Notes: a model not told the origin generated them from the letters alone. A stretch of DNA of 64,000 bases from Bacillota bacterium (GCA_023444055.1 JAEZRV010000090.1:130916-194915); one strand, 5' to 3'. Positions 9,538 to 18,990 are shown, counted from the stretch's first letter. Program-made: numbers and translations.

Positions 9538-11571
9538 TCATCTTTTTTCTACAATATACAATATAGATCTATCATGAATACTATTTTCTGCAAATTTATC
9601 TTTTCCAAAAAAGTCTATCCCAAGTTGAGATACTTTAAAACCAGCATCTTTTACACGCTTAATAAATCCATCTTTTGAATATTTTCTTATATGGTCATCT
9701 TGTCCAAATCGTCTCCAACGTTCTTCAACAGTTGTGTTTACATCTTCGTCAATTTCTTTCATGGCTAAGTCAATTGGAACCATCAGTATTCCAAAACCAT
9801 CTTTTTTAAGTATCCTATAAAGTTCAGATAACGCTTTTATGTCATTAGGAATATGTTCTAAAACATGTGAGCAAATAAAGGCATCAAATGTCTCGTCTTT
9901 AATAACATCCATGTTTGTTAAATCAATACTATAGTCCACATCTTTCATATATAAGTCAGCTGTAATATAGTCGATATTGAAATTTGATTTAATACACCTC
10001 GTTAATGTTACACTAGGAGCTATATCAATCAATTTAAATTTTTTATTATTAATTTTATCAAGCTTTTGTTTCAAATAAAGTACGTATAAACGTTCTCTAT
10101 CTGATGCACCACAAATTGGACAAGAATATTCTGCTCTGTTTAATGTTTCTGGTATAACTTTATCAACAGGGTAGCCGTATTTGCGGTAATTGTCATAAAA
10201 ATGTTCTGCTAGTGGCACAAAACTGTCTACCTCACTTCCACAAACAGAGCACTTTTTCACAGAATTTACTTTATTAATATTGCATTCATTCTTTATATAT
10301 ACAGCATTCCATATTACTACTGGTTTACGTTCTAAAACTTCAAATAAAAAAGCATTTTCAATATAGTCAATAAAAACGGCTGTACGATTTTTTATTACAG
10401 GAGTTGATACCACAGTAGTAACATTATAAATGCCTTGTCTTAAAGGTAATTTTGTTTTAAATTCAACAATGAATCTATCACCAACTTTTCCATTAATAAG
10501 ACCTCTTTCTTCTAGCAAAATACTACTGCCAATAATTTCGACATTTCTGTTATCTCTTATATGATACCCAACAGTAACCTCACAGTCTTTTAAAAATTTT
10601 AAATAAATCCTTAAAGTAACATCCTGGTTAAATTCCACCATCTGTACAGCTTCATTATTTTTATCTACAACTTCAAAAAATGTGGTTACAACATCACCAG
10701 TACCCTGTCTAATTGCACCTATTTTAGTAAAATAATTAGCATCTTCCTTGAAATTTAAATTGTCATTTATCTTTGGATTAGCTTGTTTATAGTTATCGTC
10801 ATTGTAATTAGCTAGTATAATATTTTCTTTATTCATAGCCTCTCTTGTATCATATAGATACTGGTCAGCTATATCAGATGCACTACCAATTGAATTTACT
10901 TTTCCACCAATTAGATAAACACATCTTGTACACATTTTCTTAATTACACCTATATCGTGAGTAACAAACAAAACTGTAATTCCTTTTTCTATTAATTGCT
11001 TCATTTTTGTTATGCATTTTGCTTGGAATGCCATATCTCCAACAGCTAATGCCTCATCTACAATTAATATATCTGGCTCAACATTAATAGCTACAGAAAA
11101 TGCTAATCTTACAAACATACCACTTGAATATGTCTTAACTGGTTGGTTTATGAAGTCACCTATATCCGCAAACTCAATAATTTTAGGGATCTTTATATCC
11201 ATTTCTTCTTTTGTGTAACCCATTATTGTCCCATTTAAATAAATATTCTCAATCCCTGTAAACTCTGTATTAAAGCCAGCACCTAACTCAAGAAGTGCTG
11301 ATATCTTCCCATTAACAAATGCATTACCACTAGTAGGATTTAGAACTCCCGTTATTATTTTAAGTAATGTAGATTTACCCGAACCATTCTTCCCAATAAT
11401 ACCTAATGTCTCACCTTTTTCTACTTCAAAACTTATATCATTAAGTGCAAAAAAGTCCCTGTGATAATTTCTTTTGAAGGGATTTATAGATTCTTTGAGT
11501 CTATCTACAGGCTTATCATATAACTTATAAACTTTTGATATATTCTCAACTTTTATTGCAATTTCACTCAT
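9538..11571 (-). CDS. Polysaccharide ABC exporter ATPase fused to a methyltransferase
   Basis: 677 residues. Residues 1-245 are a Wzt/TagH-type ATPase: Walker A GKNGSGKST (60-68), signature YSSGM (148-152), Walker B ILIVDEAL (about 168-174) and a switch His (FVTHD). Residues 275-415 form a beta-rich Wzt C-terminal domain, which in characterised O-antigen exporters recognises the modified chain end. Then comes an unusual part: a Cys pair CSVC (about 438) and a second CPIC (about 484), followed by a class I SAM methyltransferase (KLIDIAPSVT about 514, ICSHVLEHIP about 564) to the C-terminus. It pairs with the permease 37 bases upstream. The fusion suggests that chain-end methylation and export are coupled in one polypeptide. 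Confidence 0.9.
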   Translation of the reverse strand: MSEIAIKVENISKVYKLYDKPVDRLKESINPFKRNYHRDFFALNDISFEVEKGETLGIIGKNGSGKSTLLKIITGVLNPTSGNAFVNGKISALLELGAGFNTEFTGIENIYLNGTIMGYTKEEMDIKIPKIIEFADIGDFINQPVKTYSSGMFVRLAFSVAINVEPDILIVDEALAVGDMAFQAKCITKMKQLIEKGITVLFVTHDIGVIKKMCTRCVYLIGGKVNSIGSASDIADQYLYDTREAMNKENIILANYNDDNYKQANPKINDNLNFKEDANYFTKIGAIRQGTGDVVTTFFEVVDKNNEAVQMVEFNQDVTLRIYLKFLKDCEVTVGYHIRDNRNVEIIGSSILLEERGLINGKVGDRFIVEFKTKLPLRQGIYNVTTVVSTPVIKNRTAVFIDYIENAFLFEVLERKPVVIWNAVYIKNECNINKVNSVKKCSVCGSEVDSFVPLAEHFYDNYRKYGYPVDKVIPETLNRAEYSCPICGASDRERLYVLYLKQKLDKINNKKFKLIDIAPSVTLTRCIKSNFNIDYITADLYMKDVDYSIDLTNMDVIKDETFDAFICSHVLEHIPNDIKALSELYRILKKDGFGILMVPIDLAMKEIDEDVNTTVEERWRRFGQDDHIRKYSKDGFIKRVKDAGFKVSQLGIDFFGKDKFAENSIHDRSILYIVEKR

Positions 11572-11608
11572 TGTAAAACTCCAATCTCAAAATGTATGTA
11601 ACTATTAA

Positions 11609-12994
11609 TCATAAAACATCTGCAAAATGCGGTCTCAATCTCTTAAACAACAATATTCCTGCAAAAAATAAAATTAATGTAATAACCCAATAGCTTATAG
11701 TTAAGTTGTAATGCTGCCAAAACCAAATATGGTTTATAAACGAATCTCTATAACCTTCGACAAGGTAATAAACAGGGTTTAATTTAAATAGGAAATGATA
11801 CTTTTCGGGCATGATTTTGAAAGACCAAAATATTGGAGTTAACCAAAACCCGAACTGAATTATTATTGCTATAATCTGTCCGAGATCCCTTAAGAATACA
11901 ACAAGTGCTGACGTAATCCAAGATAGCCCTAGTAAAAGTGCAATTGTTGCAAATAAATAATATACAACTTGTATGTTATATATACTTGGCTTATAGCCAT
12001 ATACTATAAACATTATAAAAATAACAACTATAAAAAACAAATGAATAAATAATGCTGACAAAATTCTAATAATTGGTAAAGAGCTCACCCTAAAAACAAT
12101 CTTTTTTACTAGATAACCATTATCAATGACAGAATTTGTAGCTCCCTGCAAAGCCTCTGAAAAGAAAAACCATGGAACCATGCCGCATATTAGCCAAAGC
12201 ACATATGGGAAATTATCCACTGGAGCAGATTTAAATCCGACTTGGAATACAAACCAAAATATAAGGATCGTTACCATAGGCTGAATAAAAGCCCATACTA
12301 TACCTAAGTATGATCCTAAATACCTATTCTGCAGATCCTTTTTAGCTAATTCTAAAATGAGATGTCTGGATTTTATTAAGTCCATTAGAAAAATTAAAGC
12401 TCTTTTGTAAACTAATGATAATATATATATACAGCAAATTAGTATTACCAACAAACTAGGAACTAAGTAAAAATATATTTTATCACTATTTTTTATTGAG
12501 CTAAACAAGTTTTTAACATCACCACTTATAATTGACGGATCATTTCCAGTAATATGCAAATACAAGATATCATCTTTCAAACTTGCAGAAGCTATATCTT
12601 TTGAAAATTCTAAACTATCAATATTACTTCTTATATCAAAAGAATAATTGCTATCAAAGTTCTTAACTAGTACATCCTTTATCTCAACATCGCTTGGTTG
12701 ACTGCCAGTGTCCAGCCGGAAGGATACGATATCTTTTTTGTTTAGTTTAAACTTAACTGTTTGAAACAAATCTGATTTACTAACATTTACCTTTATCGAG
12801 CTCTCTTCGCTGAATTGTTCGCTGTCTGTAGTTATATAAAACAACTGCCAAAAATCGTCATTTTGGATTTTCGCAGTTACTTCTAAAGTTAACGGTTGTC
12901 CCTCAAAATAATATTGCCAAGGTGCTTGTATACTTACAAATATTATTGCTAATACTGCAATAACTACAGTTATACCTTTTAATCTCCTAGTCAA
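11609..12994 (-). CDS. ABC-2 polysaccharide exporter permease with extra N-terminal domain
   Basis: 461 residues, nearly 200 longer than a plain Wzm/TagG permease. A first membrane segment (residues about 7-24) is followed by an about 150-residue hydrophilic beta-rich domain (25-170), a second membrane segment (about 178-200), then the ABC-2 core starting LILELAKKDLQNRYLGSYLG (about 210-461) with six predicted helices and the conserved WAFIQPM segment. The TTG at 12994 is the start, since GAGGGA lies seven bases upstream. The core exports an undecaprenyl-linked glycan with the ATPase encoded downstream. The N-terminal domain should face outward and may bind the emerging glycan; this is inference. 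Confidence 0.88.
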   Translation of the reverse strand: MTRRLKGITVVIAVLAIIFVSIQAPWQYYFEGQPLTLEVTAKIQNDDFWQLFYITTDSEQFSEESSIKVNVSKSDLFQTVKFKLNKKDIVSFRLDTGSQPSDVEIKDVLVKNFDSNYSFDIRSNIDSLEFSKDIASASLKDDILYLHITGNDPSIISGDVKNLFSSIKNSDKIYFYLVPSLLVILICCIYILSLVYKRALIFLMDLIKSRHLILELAKKDLQNRYLGSYLGIVWAFIQPMVTILIFWFVFQVGFKSAPVDNFPYVLWLICGMVPWFFFSEALQGATNSVIDNGYLVKKIVFRVSSLPIIRILSALFIHLFFIVVIFIMFIVYGYKPSIYNIQVVYYLFATIALLLGLSWITSALVVFLRDLGQIIAIIIQFGFWLTPIFWSFKIMPEKYHFLFKLNPVYYLVEGYRDSFINHIWFWQHYNLTISYWVITLILFFAGILLFKRLRPHFADVL

Positions 12995-13018
12995 ATTAAA
13001 TCCCTCTTTACTTTATGA

Positions 13019-14068
13019 TTATCTACTCTTATACATCTTTTCATAGTAGTCTTGATACTCTCCAGACCTGATCTTATTTGTCCAGTCAAGGTTGTCCAAA
13101 TACCAACGTATTGTTCTAACAATACCTTCATCAAACATTACTGTTGGCTCCCAACCTAGCTCATCCTTTATTTTTGTGGCATCAATCGCATATCTCTTGT
13201 CATGTCCAGGTCTATCCTTAACATACTTAATTAAGCTTTCAGGCTTATTAAGTTCCTTTAGTATCAACTTTACAATATCTATATTAGCCTTTTCATTATG
13301 ACCACCAATATTAAAAACTTCACCAGACTTTCCACCGTGTAGCACCATGTCGATTGCCCTGCAATGATCTTCAACATACAGCCAGTCCCTTATATTCATG
13401 CCATCTCCGTACACAGGAAGTCCTTTATCCTCAAGTGCATTAGAAATCATGAGCGGTATAAGTTTTTCAGGAAATTGGTATGGTCCATAGTTGTTTGAGC
13501 ATCTTGTTATATTCACATTAAGTCCAAAGGTCTCATGATAAGCTCTTACAAATACATCTGCCGATGTTTTACTAGCTGAATATGGACTATTTGGCGCAAG
13601 AGGAGTATTCTCTGTGAAGTAACCATCAGCACCTAATGAGCCATAAACTTCATCTGTAGAAACCTGAAGATACTTGTTGTCTACTACAACTCCGGAATCC
13701 TGCTTAATCCAATATTTTTTACAAGCATCAAGAAGCACCTGAGTTCCCATTATATTTGTCTTTAAAAATATTTGGGGGTCTATAATGCTTCTGTCAACAT
13801 GGGATTCTGCTGCAAAGTTTACCACATATTTCGGTGCATATTTATTAAATATACTATCAACCAAATCCGTATCACATATATCACCTTTTATGAAAGTATA
13901 GTTTTGGCATCTGTCTACGTCCTTAAGATTATCCAAATTACCCGCATAAGTCAAAGCATCAAGGTTTATAAATTTATATTCTGGATATTTATCTGTCATG
14001 TATATAAGAAAATTACTTCCGATAAATCCTGCGCCGCCTGTAACTAAAACAGTTATATTATTACTCAT
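13019..14068 (-). CDS. rfbB: dTDP-glucose 4,6-dehydratase
   Basis: Converts dTDP-glucose to dTDP-4-keto-6-deoxyglucose, the second step of dTDP-L-rhamnose synthesis. VTGGAGFIGSN is the NAD-binding motif; VSTDEVYG supplies the Thr, Asp and Glu of the dehydratase active site, and PYSASK gives the catalytic Tyr and Lys. About 349 residues, the usual length. The start is taken at the ATG of MSNNITVLVTGG (14068). An in-frame ATG at 14089 adds seven non-conserved residues and lies in a hairpin. The only strong Shine-Dalgarno (AGGAGG, 14131-14136) is separated from the start by that hairpin. Confidence 0.95.
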   Translation of the reverse strand: MSNNITVLVTGGAGFIGSNFLIYMTDKYPEYKFINLDALTYAGNLDNLKDVDRCQNYTFIKGDICDTDLVDSIFNKYAPKYVVNFAAESHVDRSIIDPQIFLKTNIMGTQVLLDACKKYWIKQDSGVVVDNKYLQVSTDEVYGSLGADGYFTENTPLAPNSPYSASKTSADVFVRAYHETFGLNVNITRCSNNYGPYQFPEKLIPLMISNALEDKGLPVYGDGMNIRDWLYVEDHCRAIDMVLHGGKSGEVFNIGGHNEKANIDIVKLILKELNKPESLIKYVKDRPGHDKRYAIDATKIKDELGWEPTVMFDEGIVRTIRWYLDNLDWTNKIRSGEYQDYYEKMYKSR

Positions 14069-14074
14069 AGTTGT

Positions 14075-14124
14075 GCCCATGCCCAGCATTTCTCACAAAA
14101 CATCATGACAGAAATGGCATGGGC
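14075..14124 (-). repeat. Palindromic repeat, copy A, between SD and start of rfbB
   Basis: In the mRNA sense this 50-base element folds as GCCCATGCC / GGCATGGGC (9 bp), a four-base bulge (GCTG) on the 3' arm, ATTTCT / AGAAAT (6 bp) and a 16-base loop. It matches copies at 20311-20365 and 57171-57215 (shared ATGCC(C)AGCATT and ACAAAA read on the plus strand). AGGAGG lies six bases before it and the rfbB ATG six bases after it, so looping out gives a spacing of about 12. A five-codon frame (ATG 14120 to TGA 14103) lies inside it. Confidence 0.7.
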
Positions 14125-14181
14125 TCGGTACCTCCTTCATTTATTTTTATATTTCTTTGAACCTTCTTCTCCTTAAATTTA

Positions 14182-14742
14182 TTAAAGTGTAACATAATTT
14201 TGCTCAGCAAGTGTTTTTAATCTCTTGTCTTTATCTGAGAGTAATAGCTCATCAATACCTTCTATCGGCCATTTAATATCTATTTCTGAGTCACTCCACA
14301 ATATTCCACCCTCAAACTCTGGATGATAAAAATCAGTACATTTATAAACAAACTCTGCTTCATCTGAAAGCACTAAGAAACCATGTGCAAAACCTTCTGG
14401 AACAAAAAACTGCTTACGATTCTCTGCTGATAAAATTATTCCATGCCATTTTTTATAAGTAGCTGATCCTTCTCTTAAATCTATAGCTACATCGAAAACC
14501 TCACCTGATAAAACTCTAACAAGCTTACCCTGTTGATGTTTCGTTTGAAAGTGAAGTCCCCTGAGTACACCCTTGCGTGACTTAGACTGATTGTCCTGTA
14601 CAAAAGTCATATCCAGTCCCGCCTCTTTAAAATCATTGTAATTATATGTTTCCATGAAGTACCCACGATGATCTCCAAATACTTTTGGCTCGACAATCAT
14701 AAGCCCTTCAATTTCTGTCTTTATAAAATTAAACTGCCCCAT
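14182..14742 (-). CDS. rfbC: dTDP-4-dehydrorhamnose 3,5-epimerase
   Basis: Third enzyme of dTDP-L-rhamnose synthesis; double epimerisation at C3 and C5 of the 4-keto sugar. 186 residues, the usual length. RGLHFQ carries the catalytic His, and FVPEGFAHGFLVLSD and YKCTDFYHPEFEGGILWSD (with the conserved Tyr) are family signatures of the cupin fold. GAGGTG precedes the ATG. Lies between rfbA and rfbB in the operon. Confidence 0.95.
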   Translation of the reverse strand: MGQFNFIKTEIEGLMIVEPKVFGDHRGYFMETYNYNDFKEAGLDMTFVQDNQSKSRKGVLRGLHFQTKHQQGKLVRVLSGEVFDVAIDLREGSATYKKWHGIILSAENRKQFFVPEGFAHGFLVLSDEAEFVYKCTDFYHPEFEGGILWSDSEIDIKWPIEGIDELLLSDKDKRLKTLAEQNYVTL

Positions 14743-14817
14743 TTTCTAAACACCTCTGACTTATAGCTTAGTCTAAGTAGCGATATCTTTAAAACTACCA
14801 CTATTTAATAATACTCT

Positions 14818-15687
14818 TTAAAAACCTTCTGCAATTTTCATTAGGTATTTACCATAATCGCTTTTATTTAACATCTGTGCAAGTTCAATTAACTGCATTT
14901 TATCAATGTAGCCCTTCTTGTAGGCTATTTCCTCAAGACATGCAATATATAGTCCCTGACGTTTTTGAATTGTTTCTACATAATTGCTAGCTTCCAGCAT
15001 AGTGTCATGAGTTCCTGTATCAAGCCACGCCATGCCTCTTCCAAGCAGCTTTACGTTGAGTTTTCCCCTTTTTAGATAATCATTATTAACAGAAGTAATC
15101 TCAAGTTCCCCTCTAGCTGAAGGCTTAATGCTCTTTGCGATGCTAATAACATCATTATCATAAAAATATAGTCCAGGTACTGCATAGTTTGATTTAGGAT
15201 GCGTTGGTTTTTCTTCAATAGAAATAACCCTGCCATCACTTGCAAACTCAACTACTCCGTATGCTTGTGGGTTACTTACATAGTAGCCAAAAATAGTTGA
15301 ATAGTCAGTAACTCTTGCAGCTTCCTCAAGAGTTTTCCCAAAGCTCTGTCCATAGAATATATTATCTCCCAGCACTAAAGCTACAGAGTCATTTCCAATA
15401 AACTTTTCACCAATAATAAATGCTTCAGCCAATCCATTAGGTGCTGGCTGTACGGCATATGACAAATTCAAGCCCAAATACGAGCCATCACCAAAAAGTT
15501 CTTCAAACAACCCTATATCCCTCGGTGTTGATATTATTAATATGTCCCTGATGCCTGCAAGCATAAGTACCGACATAGGATAGTATATCATAGGTTTATC
15601 ATATACAGGGATAATTTGCTTTGATATAGCTTTAGTTATAGGATATAGCCTGGTACCTGATCCACCTGCAAGAATAATGCCCTTCAT
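14818..15687 (-). CDS. rfbA: Glucose-1-phosphate thymidylyltransferase
   Basis: First enzyme of the rhamnose pathway: glucose-1-phosphate plus dTTP gives dTDP-glucose. MKGIILAGGSGTRLYP is the nucleotide-binding start, LVLGDNIFYG has the metal-binding Asp, and EEKPTHPKSNYAVPGLYFYD and AWLDTGTHDTMLEAS are RmlA signatures. 289 residues, normal for the family. Likely feedback-inhibited by dTDP-rhamnose as in known RmlA enzymes. Confidence 0.95.
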   Translation of the reverse strand: MKGIILAGGSGTRLYPITKAISKQIIPVYDKPMIYYPMSVLMLAGIRDILIISTPRDIGLFEELFGDGSYLGLNLSYAVQPAPNGLAEAFIIGEKFIGNDSVALVLGDNIFYGQSFGKTLEEAARVTDYSTIFGYYVSNPQAYGVVEFASDGRVISIEEKPTHPKSNYAVPGLYFYDNDVISIAKSIKPSARGELEITSVNNDYLKRGKLNVKLLGRGMAWLDTGTHDTMLEASNYVETIQKRQGLYIACLEEIAYKKGYIDKMQLIELAQMLNKSDYGKYLMKIAEGF

Positions 15688-15747
15688 GCTTGTAGCCCCT
15701 CTCCAATTCGTGTTTTCAATAACTTCCTTAAATATATAATCATATCA

Positions 15748-16587
15748 TTAGTTCTGTTTTAAATACTCCTCAATCGCTTCTTCCCACGATCTAAAAGTAT
15801 TCATCTCAACAAGCTTTAGCATAAAATTGTCTAATACTGAAAACTTAGGTCTTGGTGCTGGTCTGTTTAGCTCTTCACTAGTTATTGGATTTACCTTAAT
15901 ATTAATACCTTTTAGCTCGAATATTCGTTTTGCAAAATCATACCAACTGCACTGTTCTTCGCAGGTTGCATGATATGTTCCATAACTTTCTGTATTCACC
16001 AAATTAATAATACATCGAGCTAAGTCAACGGTACTTGTAGGCGAACCCACCTGATCATTTACAACATTCAATTCATTGTTTTCTTTAGCGAGTTTTAGCA
16101 TTGTTCGGACAAAATTGTTTCCCTCACCATAAAGCCACGCTGTTCTTATAATAAAGTGTTTTGGATTTGTTTGTCTTACTAATAGCTCACCTAATTCCTT
16201 GCTACTACCATAAACACTTTGAGGATTTGTTTTGTCATACTCCCTCTTCGGCACGTTACCAGTGCCGTCAAATACATAGTCTGTAGAAACCTGTAGCAAC
16301 TTAGCTCCAATACTATAAGCTGCTGTAGATAGGTTTTGTGCACCTATGGCATTTACTCTAAAGGCTCCCACCTCGTTTGCTTCGCAGCCATCGACATTTG
16401 TAAATGCTGCACAATTAATAATAGCCTCAGGTTTATGACTCTTTACCAGCTCGAATACCTGATCTTGATTTGTTATATCAAGATTGTGTATATCGGTTTC
16501 AATTAATTGATATTTATCTCTACAAGCCAGCTGTTTGATTAGTTCTATACCAAGCTGACCTCTGCTACCCGTTATTAGTAACTTCAT
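15748..16587 (-). CDS. rfbD: dTDP-4-dehydrorhamnose reductase
   Basis: Final NAD(P)H-dependent step giving dTDP-L-rhamnose. 279 residues. LLITGSRGQLGIEL is the Rossmann motif, VSTDYVFDGTG and VYGSSKELGE (YxxxK) form the catalytic set. It is the first gene of the long minus-strand polysaccharide operon, with AAGGGG upstream of its ATG, and it is the gene immediately behind the best candidate operon promoter. Confidence 0.94.
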   Translation of the reverse strand: MKLLITGSRGQLGIELIKQLACRDKYQLIETDIHNLDITNQDQVFELVKSHKPEAIINCAAFTNVDGCEANEVGAFRVNAIGAQNLSTAAYSIGAKLLQVSTDYVFDGTGNVPKREYDKTNPQSVYGSSKELGELLVRQTNPKHFIIRTAWLYGEGNNFVRTMLKLAKENNELNVVNDQVGSPTSTVDLARCIINLVNTESYGTYHATCEEQCSWYDFAKRIFELKGINIKVNPITSEELNRPAPRPKFSVLDNFMLKLVEMNTFRSWEEAIEEYLKQN

Positions 16588-16622
16588 AGTATCCCCTTGT
16601 TCATTTATCTATTAAATTTTAC

Positions 16623-16651
16623 AGTCTAGCTCAATTCAAAATCATAGTCAA
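16623..16651 (-). promoter_or_regulatory. Candidate promoter of the polysaccharide operon
   Basis: TTGACT (16646-16651), 17 bases, TAGACT (16623-16628) on the minus strand, about 35 bases before the rfbD ATG. The -10 matches sigma-A consensus at four of six positions. The remainder of the 309-base divergent spacer is AT-rich; a plus-strand TATAAT at 16749-16754 with a weak -35 could serve the ligase/polymerase gene. Confidence 0.5.
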
Positions 16652-16896
16652 TCAAAATTACACAACTTATATTGTAGAATAATAATTTAGTAACATCAAT
16701 ACTTTTATTTATTTCTATATTTTAATTTTAAATTTCTGTATATACTGTTATAATATGTCTTGGTATATTAAAAGCTATTTATTATATTGTTAAAGCTTTT
16801 TAATGCTATTATACATATAACAAAATTTTTTGTTTGTTTACTCAATTATGTAACTATGTTAAAATTATTTGAGCAAATTAAGAAAGGTGGTTTAAT

Positions 16897-18954
16897 ATGA
16901 AGTCAAATAAAAAGGCTCTATCTGTAAAGGATCATTACTATAAAATAATCCCTCTTGCATTAATATTACTCATCGTTCCATGCATTGTTTTTCTAAAGCA
17001 TTTTGTAGTTGAGGGTGTAGCTTTAGATTTTTCACTTACTGGAAAAGATTATTATGATTTTTTTGCTTATTACAAATCTGTCTGGTTAATGGCCCTTACA
17101 TCGCTATCTGTAGTTTTTTGTATAATATATATGCAGTCTAAAAAGATAAAGCTAAGTCTTCCTGTTATTTTTATTCCTTTAGCTGTTTATTATGTATTTG
17201 TGTTTCTGTCCTCTGCTTTATCAAAATATCACGACCAAGCTTTTTGGGGATTCAATGATCGTTTTGAAGGTTTTTTTGTTATTACCTGCTATGTTTTAAT
17301 CTGTATGATGGCTGCTATCTTTACTACCTATGAGCATGATATTAAAATTCTTCTTGGAGCTTTGGTCATTTGTGGATTTATAGTTGGTATATTGGGAATT
17401 ACTCAATATTGGGGGGTTGATTTTCTTCAATCATCTTTTGGTAGGAAATTAATACTTCCAAAAGAATTTTATAACTTAGGTTTAAATTTTAATTTTCCTA
17501 AACAATATATTTACTCTACATTCTATAACCCTAATTATGTCGGTAGTTTTTTTGCAATGCTTCTCCCTATGAGTATAGTATTTGCCGTATTATCCAAAAA
17601 AATATATCAAAAAATTATAACCATTGTATTTAGTTGTATTTCATTTATCAATTTAATTGGCTGTCTTTCAACAACAGGCAATATTGCTTGTGCAGTTGCA
17701 GTTATCTTTCTTATAATCTTAATGAATAAGCAGTTCTTTAAGGCATGGCCTACAGTCCTTGTATTACTTGTAAGTTTTTCTGCCCTTCTATTTTGGATGA
17801 ACAATATTTCAAATGGAACTATATTGCCTGGTTTAAATTTATCATCTGAAAAATCAGCTGGGATACAGACTAAACAGGTACAGCAGGAGATAGCCGAAGC
17901 CAACTCACAAACAGAATCAAAACTATTGCAACTAAAATCCACGCAGTCACAATCGCTAAAAGTACAAGAATTAGCTCTTCAATCAGCACATCCTCATAAA
18001 TTAAGAGCACAAACACTAGAACAGACAAATCAGTCTCAGCCAAAACAGTTACAGTTAGAAAATTCTTCATCAGAACAAGTTGCTACTTCATCACAAGCAG
18101 TTACAAGAAACTTAACTGATTTTAATATAAATAAAAATATTCTTAGCCTTTATTTGGATAGCGACGTGGCTTATGTTACTTTTAACACTAGTGATAGTAC
18201 TTGTGGCTTTACAGATAATTCTGGTAAAAACCTTGAAATCGTTAATGACACGACAGATCCGGATTTACTAGCATTTGTAGACACTAGGTTTAACGGTCTA
18301 AAACTAAAATTTGATGCAAATTACTTATCCATAATTGCTCCTAATGTAACCTTTAAAGTATATATTGAACCTAAAGAAAATGTTTTCAAATTTTTAGATT
18401 CGAGGGGTAGACCTGTAGATATGGATTCGCCTGAAAGCATCGGTTTTAAAGGCTATGAGCTTTGGGGTTCTTCTAGAGGCTATATTTGGTCTCGCTCCTT
18501 ACCTCTTATAAAGGATACTCTTTTGATTGGTCATGGACCAGATACTTATGCACTTGCCTTCCCTCAGAATGAATTTAATAGTAAATTAAAGTATTTTAAT
18601 ACACCGTTTATCATGGTAGATAAGCCTCATAATATATACCTTCAGATAGCAATTAATACAGGTGTTATATCGCTCGTGGCATTTTTAGTTTTTGTAATTT
18701 GGTTTATCCTTAACGCCCTTAGACTTTACATCAAACCTAAAACTATAAATACTTATTATATCGCTGGTGTGAGCTGTGTGACGGCTGTAGTAGGTTTTCT
18801 TGTTGCAGGCTTAGCTAATGATAGCATAATCGGTGTAAGTGCCGTATTTTGGATTTTATTAGGCTTAGGAATTGCATGTAATAGACTATATTCTAAATCA
18901 ATAGAAGTACCTTCCGTACTAACTCAACAACAATTAAGAGGCAAGACTAAATAG
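16897..18954 (+). CDS. O-antigen ligase/polymerase-like membrane protein
   Basis: 685 residues with about ten N-terminal membrane segments (residues 15-315), a long extracytoplasmic loop (about 316-560), then paired C-terminal helices. The loop ends in a Wzy_C-type segment: SRSLPLIKDTLLIGHGPDTY, then DKPHNIYLQIAINTG, whose His and preceding Pro are typical of O-antigen ligases. The fold transfers or polymerises undecaprenyl-linked glycan outside the membrane. Residues about 325-405 are a Gln/Ser-rich low-complexity linker (many SQ, KQ and LQ pairs), which family members normally lack. Divergent from the rhamnose operon, so likely its partner for attaching the exported polymer, perhaps to cell wall or S-layer protein (inference). 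Confidence 0.8.
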   Translation: MKSNKKALSVKDHYYKIIPLALILLIVPCIVFLKHFVVEGVALDFSLTGKDYYDFFAYYKSVWLMALTSLSVVFCIIYMQSKKIKLSLPVIFIPLAVYYVFVFLSSALSKYHDQAFWGFNDRFEGFFVITCYVLICMMAAIFTTYEHDIKILLGALVICGFIVGILGITQYWGVDFLQSSFGRKLILPKEFYNLGLNFNFPKQYIYSTFYNPNYVGSFFAMLLPMSIVFAVLSKKIYQKIITIVFSCISFINLIGCLSTTGNIACAVAVIFLIILMNKQFFKAWPTVLVLLVSFSALLFWMNNISNGTILPGLNLSSEKSAGIQTKQVQQEIAEANSQTESKLLQLKSTQSQSLKVQELALQSAHPHKLRAQTLEQTNQSQPKQLQLENSSSEQVATSSQAVTRNLTDFNINKNILSLYLDSDVAYVTFNTSDSTCGFTDNSGKNLEIVNDTTDPDLLAFVDTRFNGLKLKFDANYLSIIAPNVTFKVYIEPKENVFKFLDSRGRPVDMDSPESIGFKGYELWGSSRGYIWSRSLPLIKDTLLIGHGPDTYALAFPQNEFNSKLKYFNTPFIMVDKPHNIYLQIAINTGVISLVAFLVFVIWFILNALRLYIKPKTINTYYIAGVSCVTAVVGFLVAGLANDSIIGVSAVFWILLGLGIACNRLYSKSIEVPSVLTQQQLRGKTK

Positions 18955-18990
18955 AATATTGTTTAACCTTACTGTATTTAAATTATAGTT

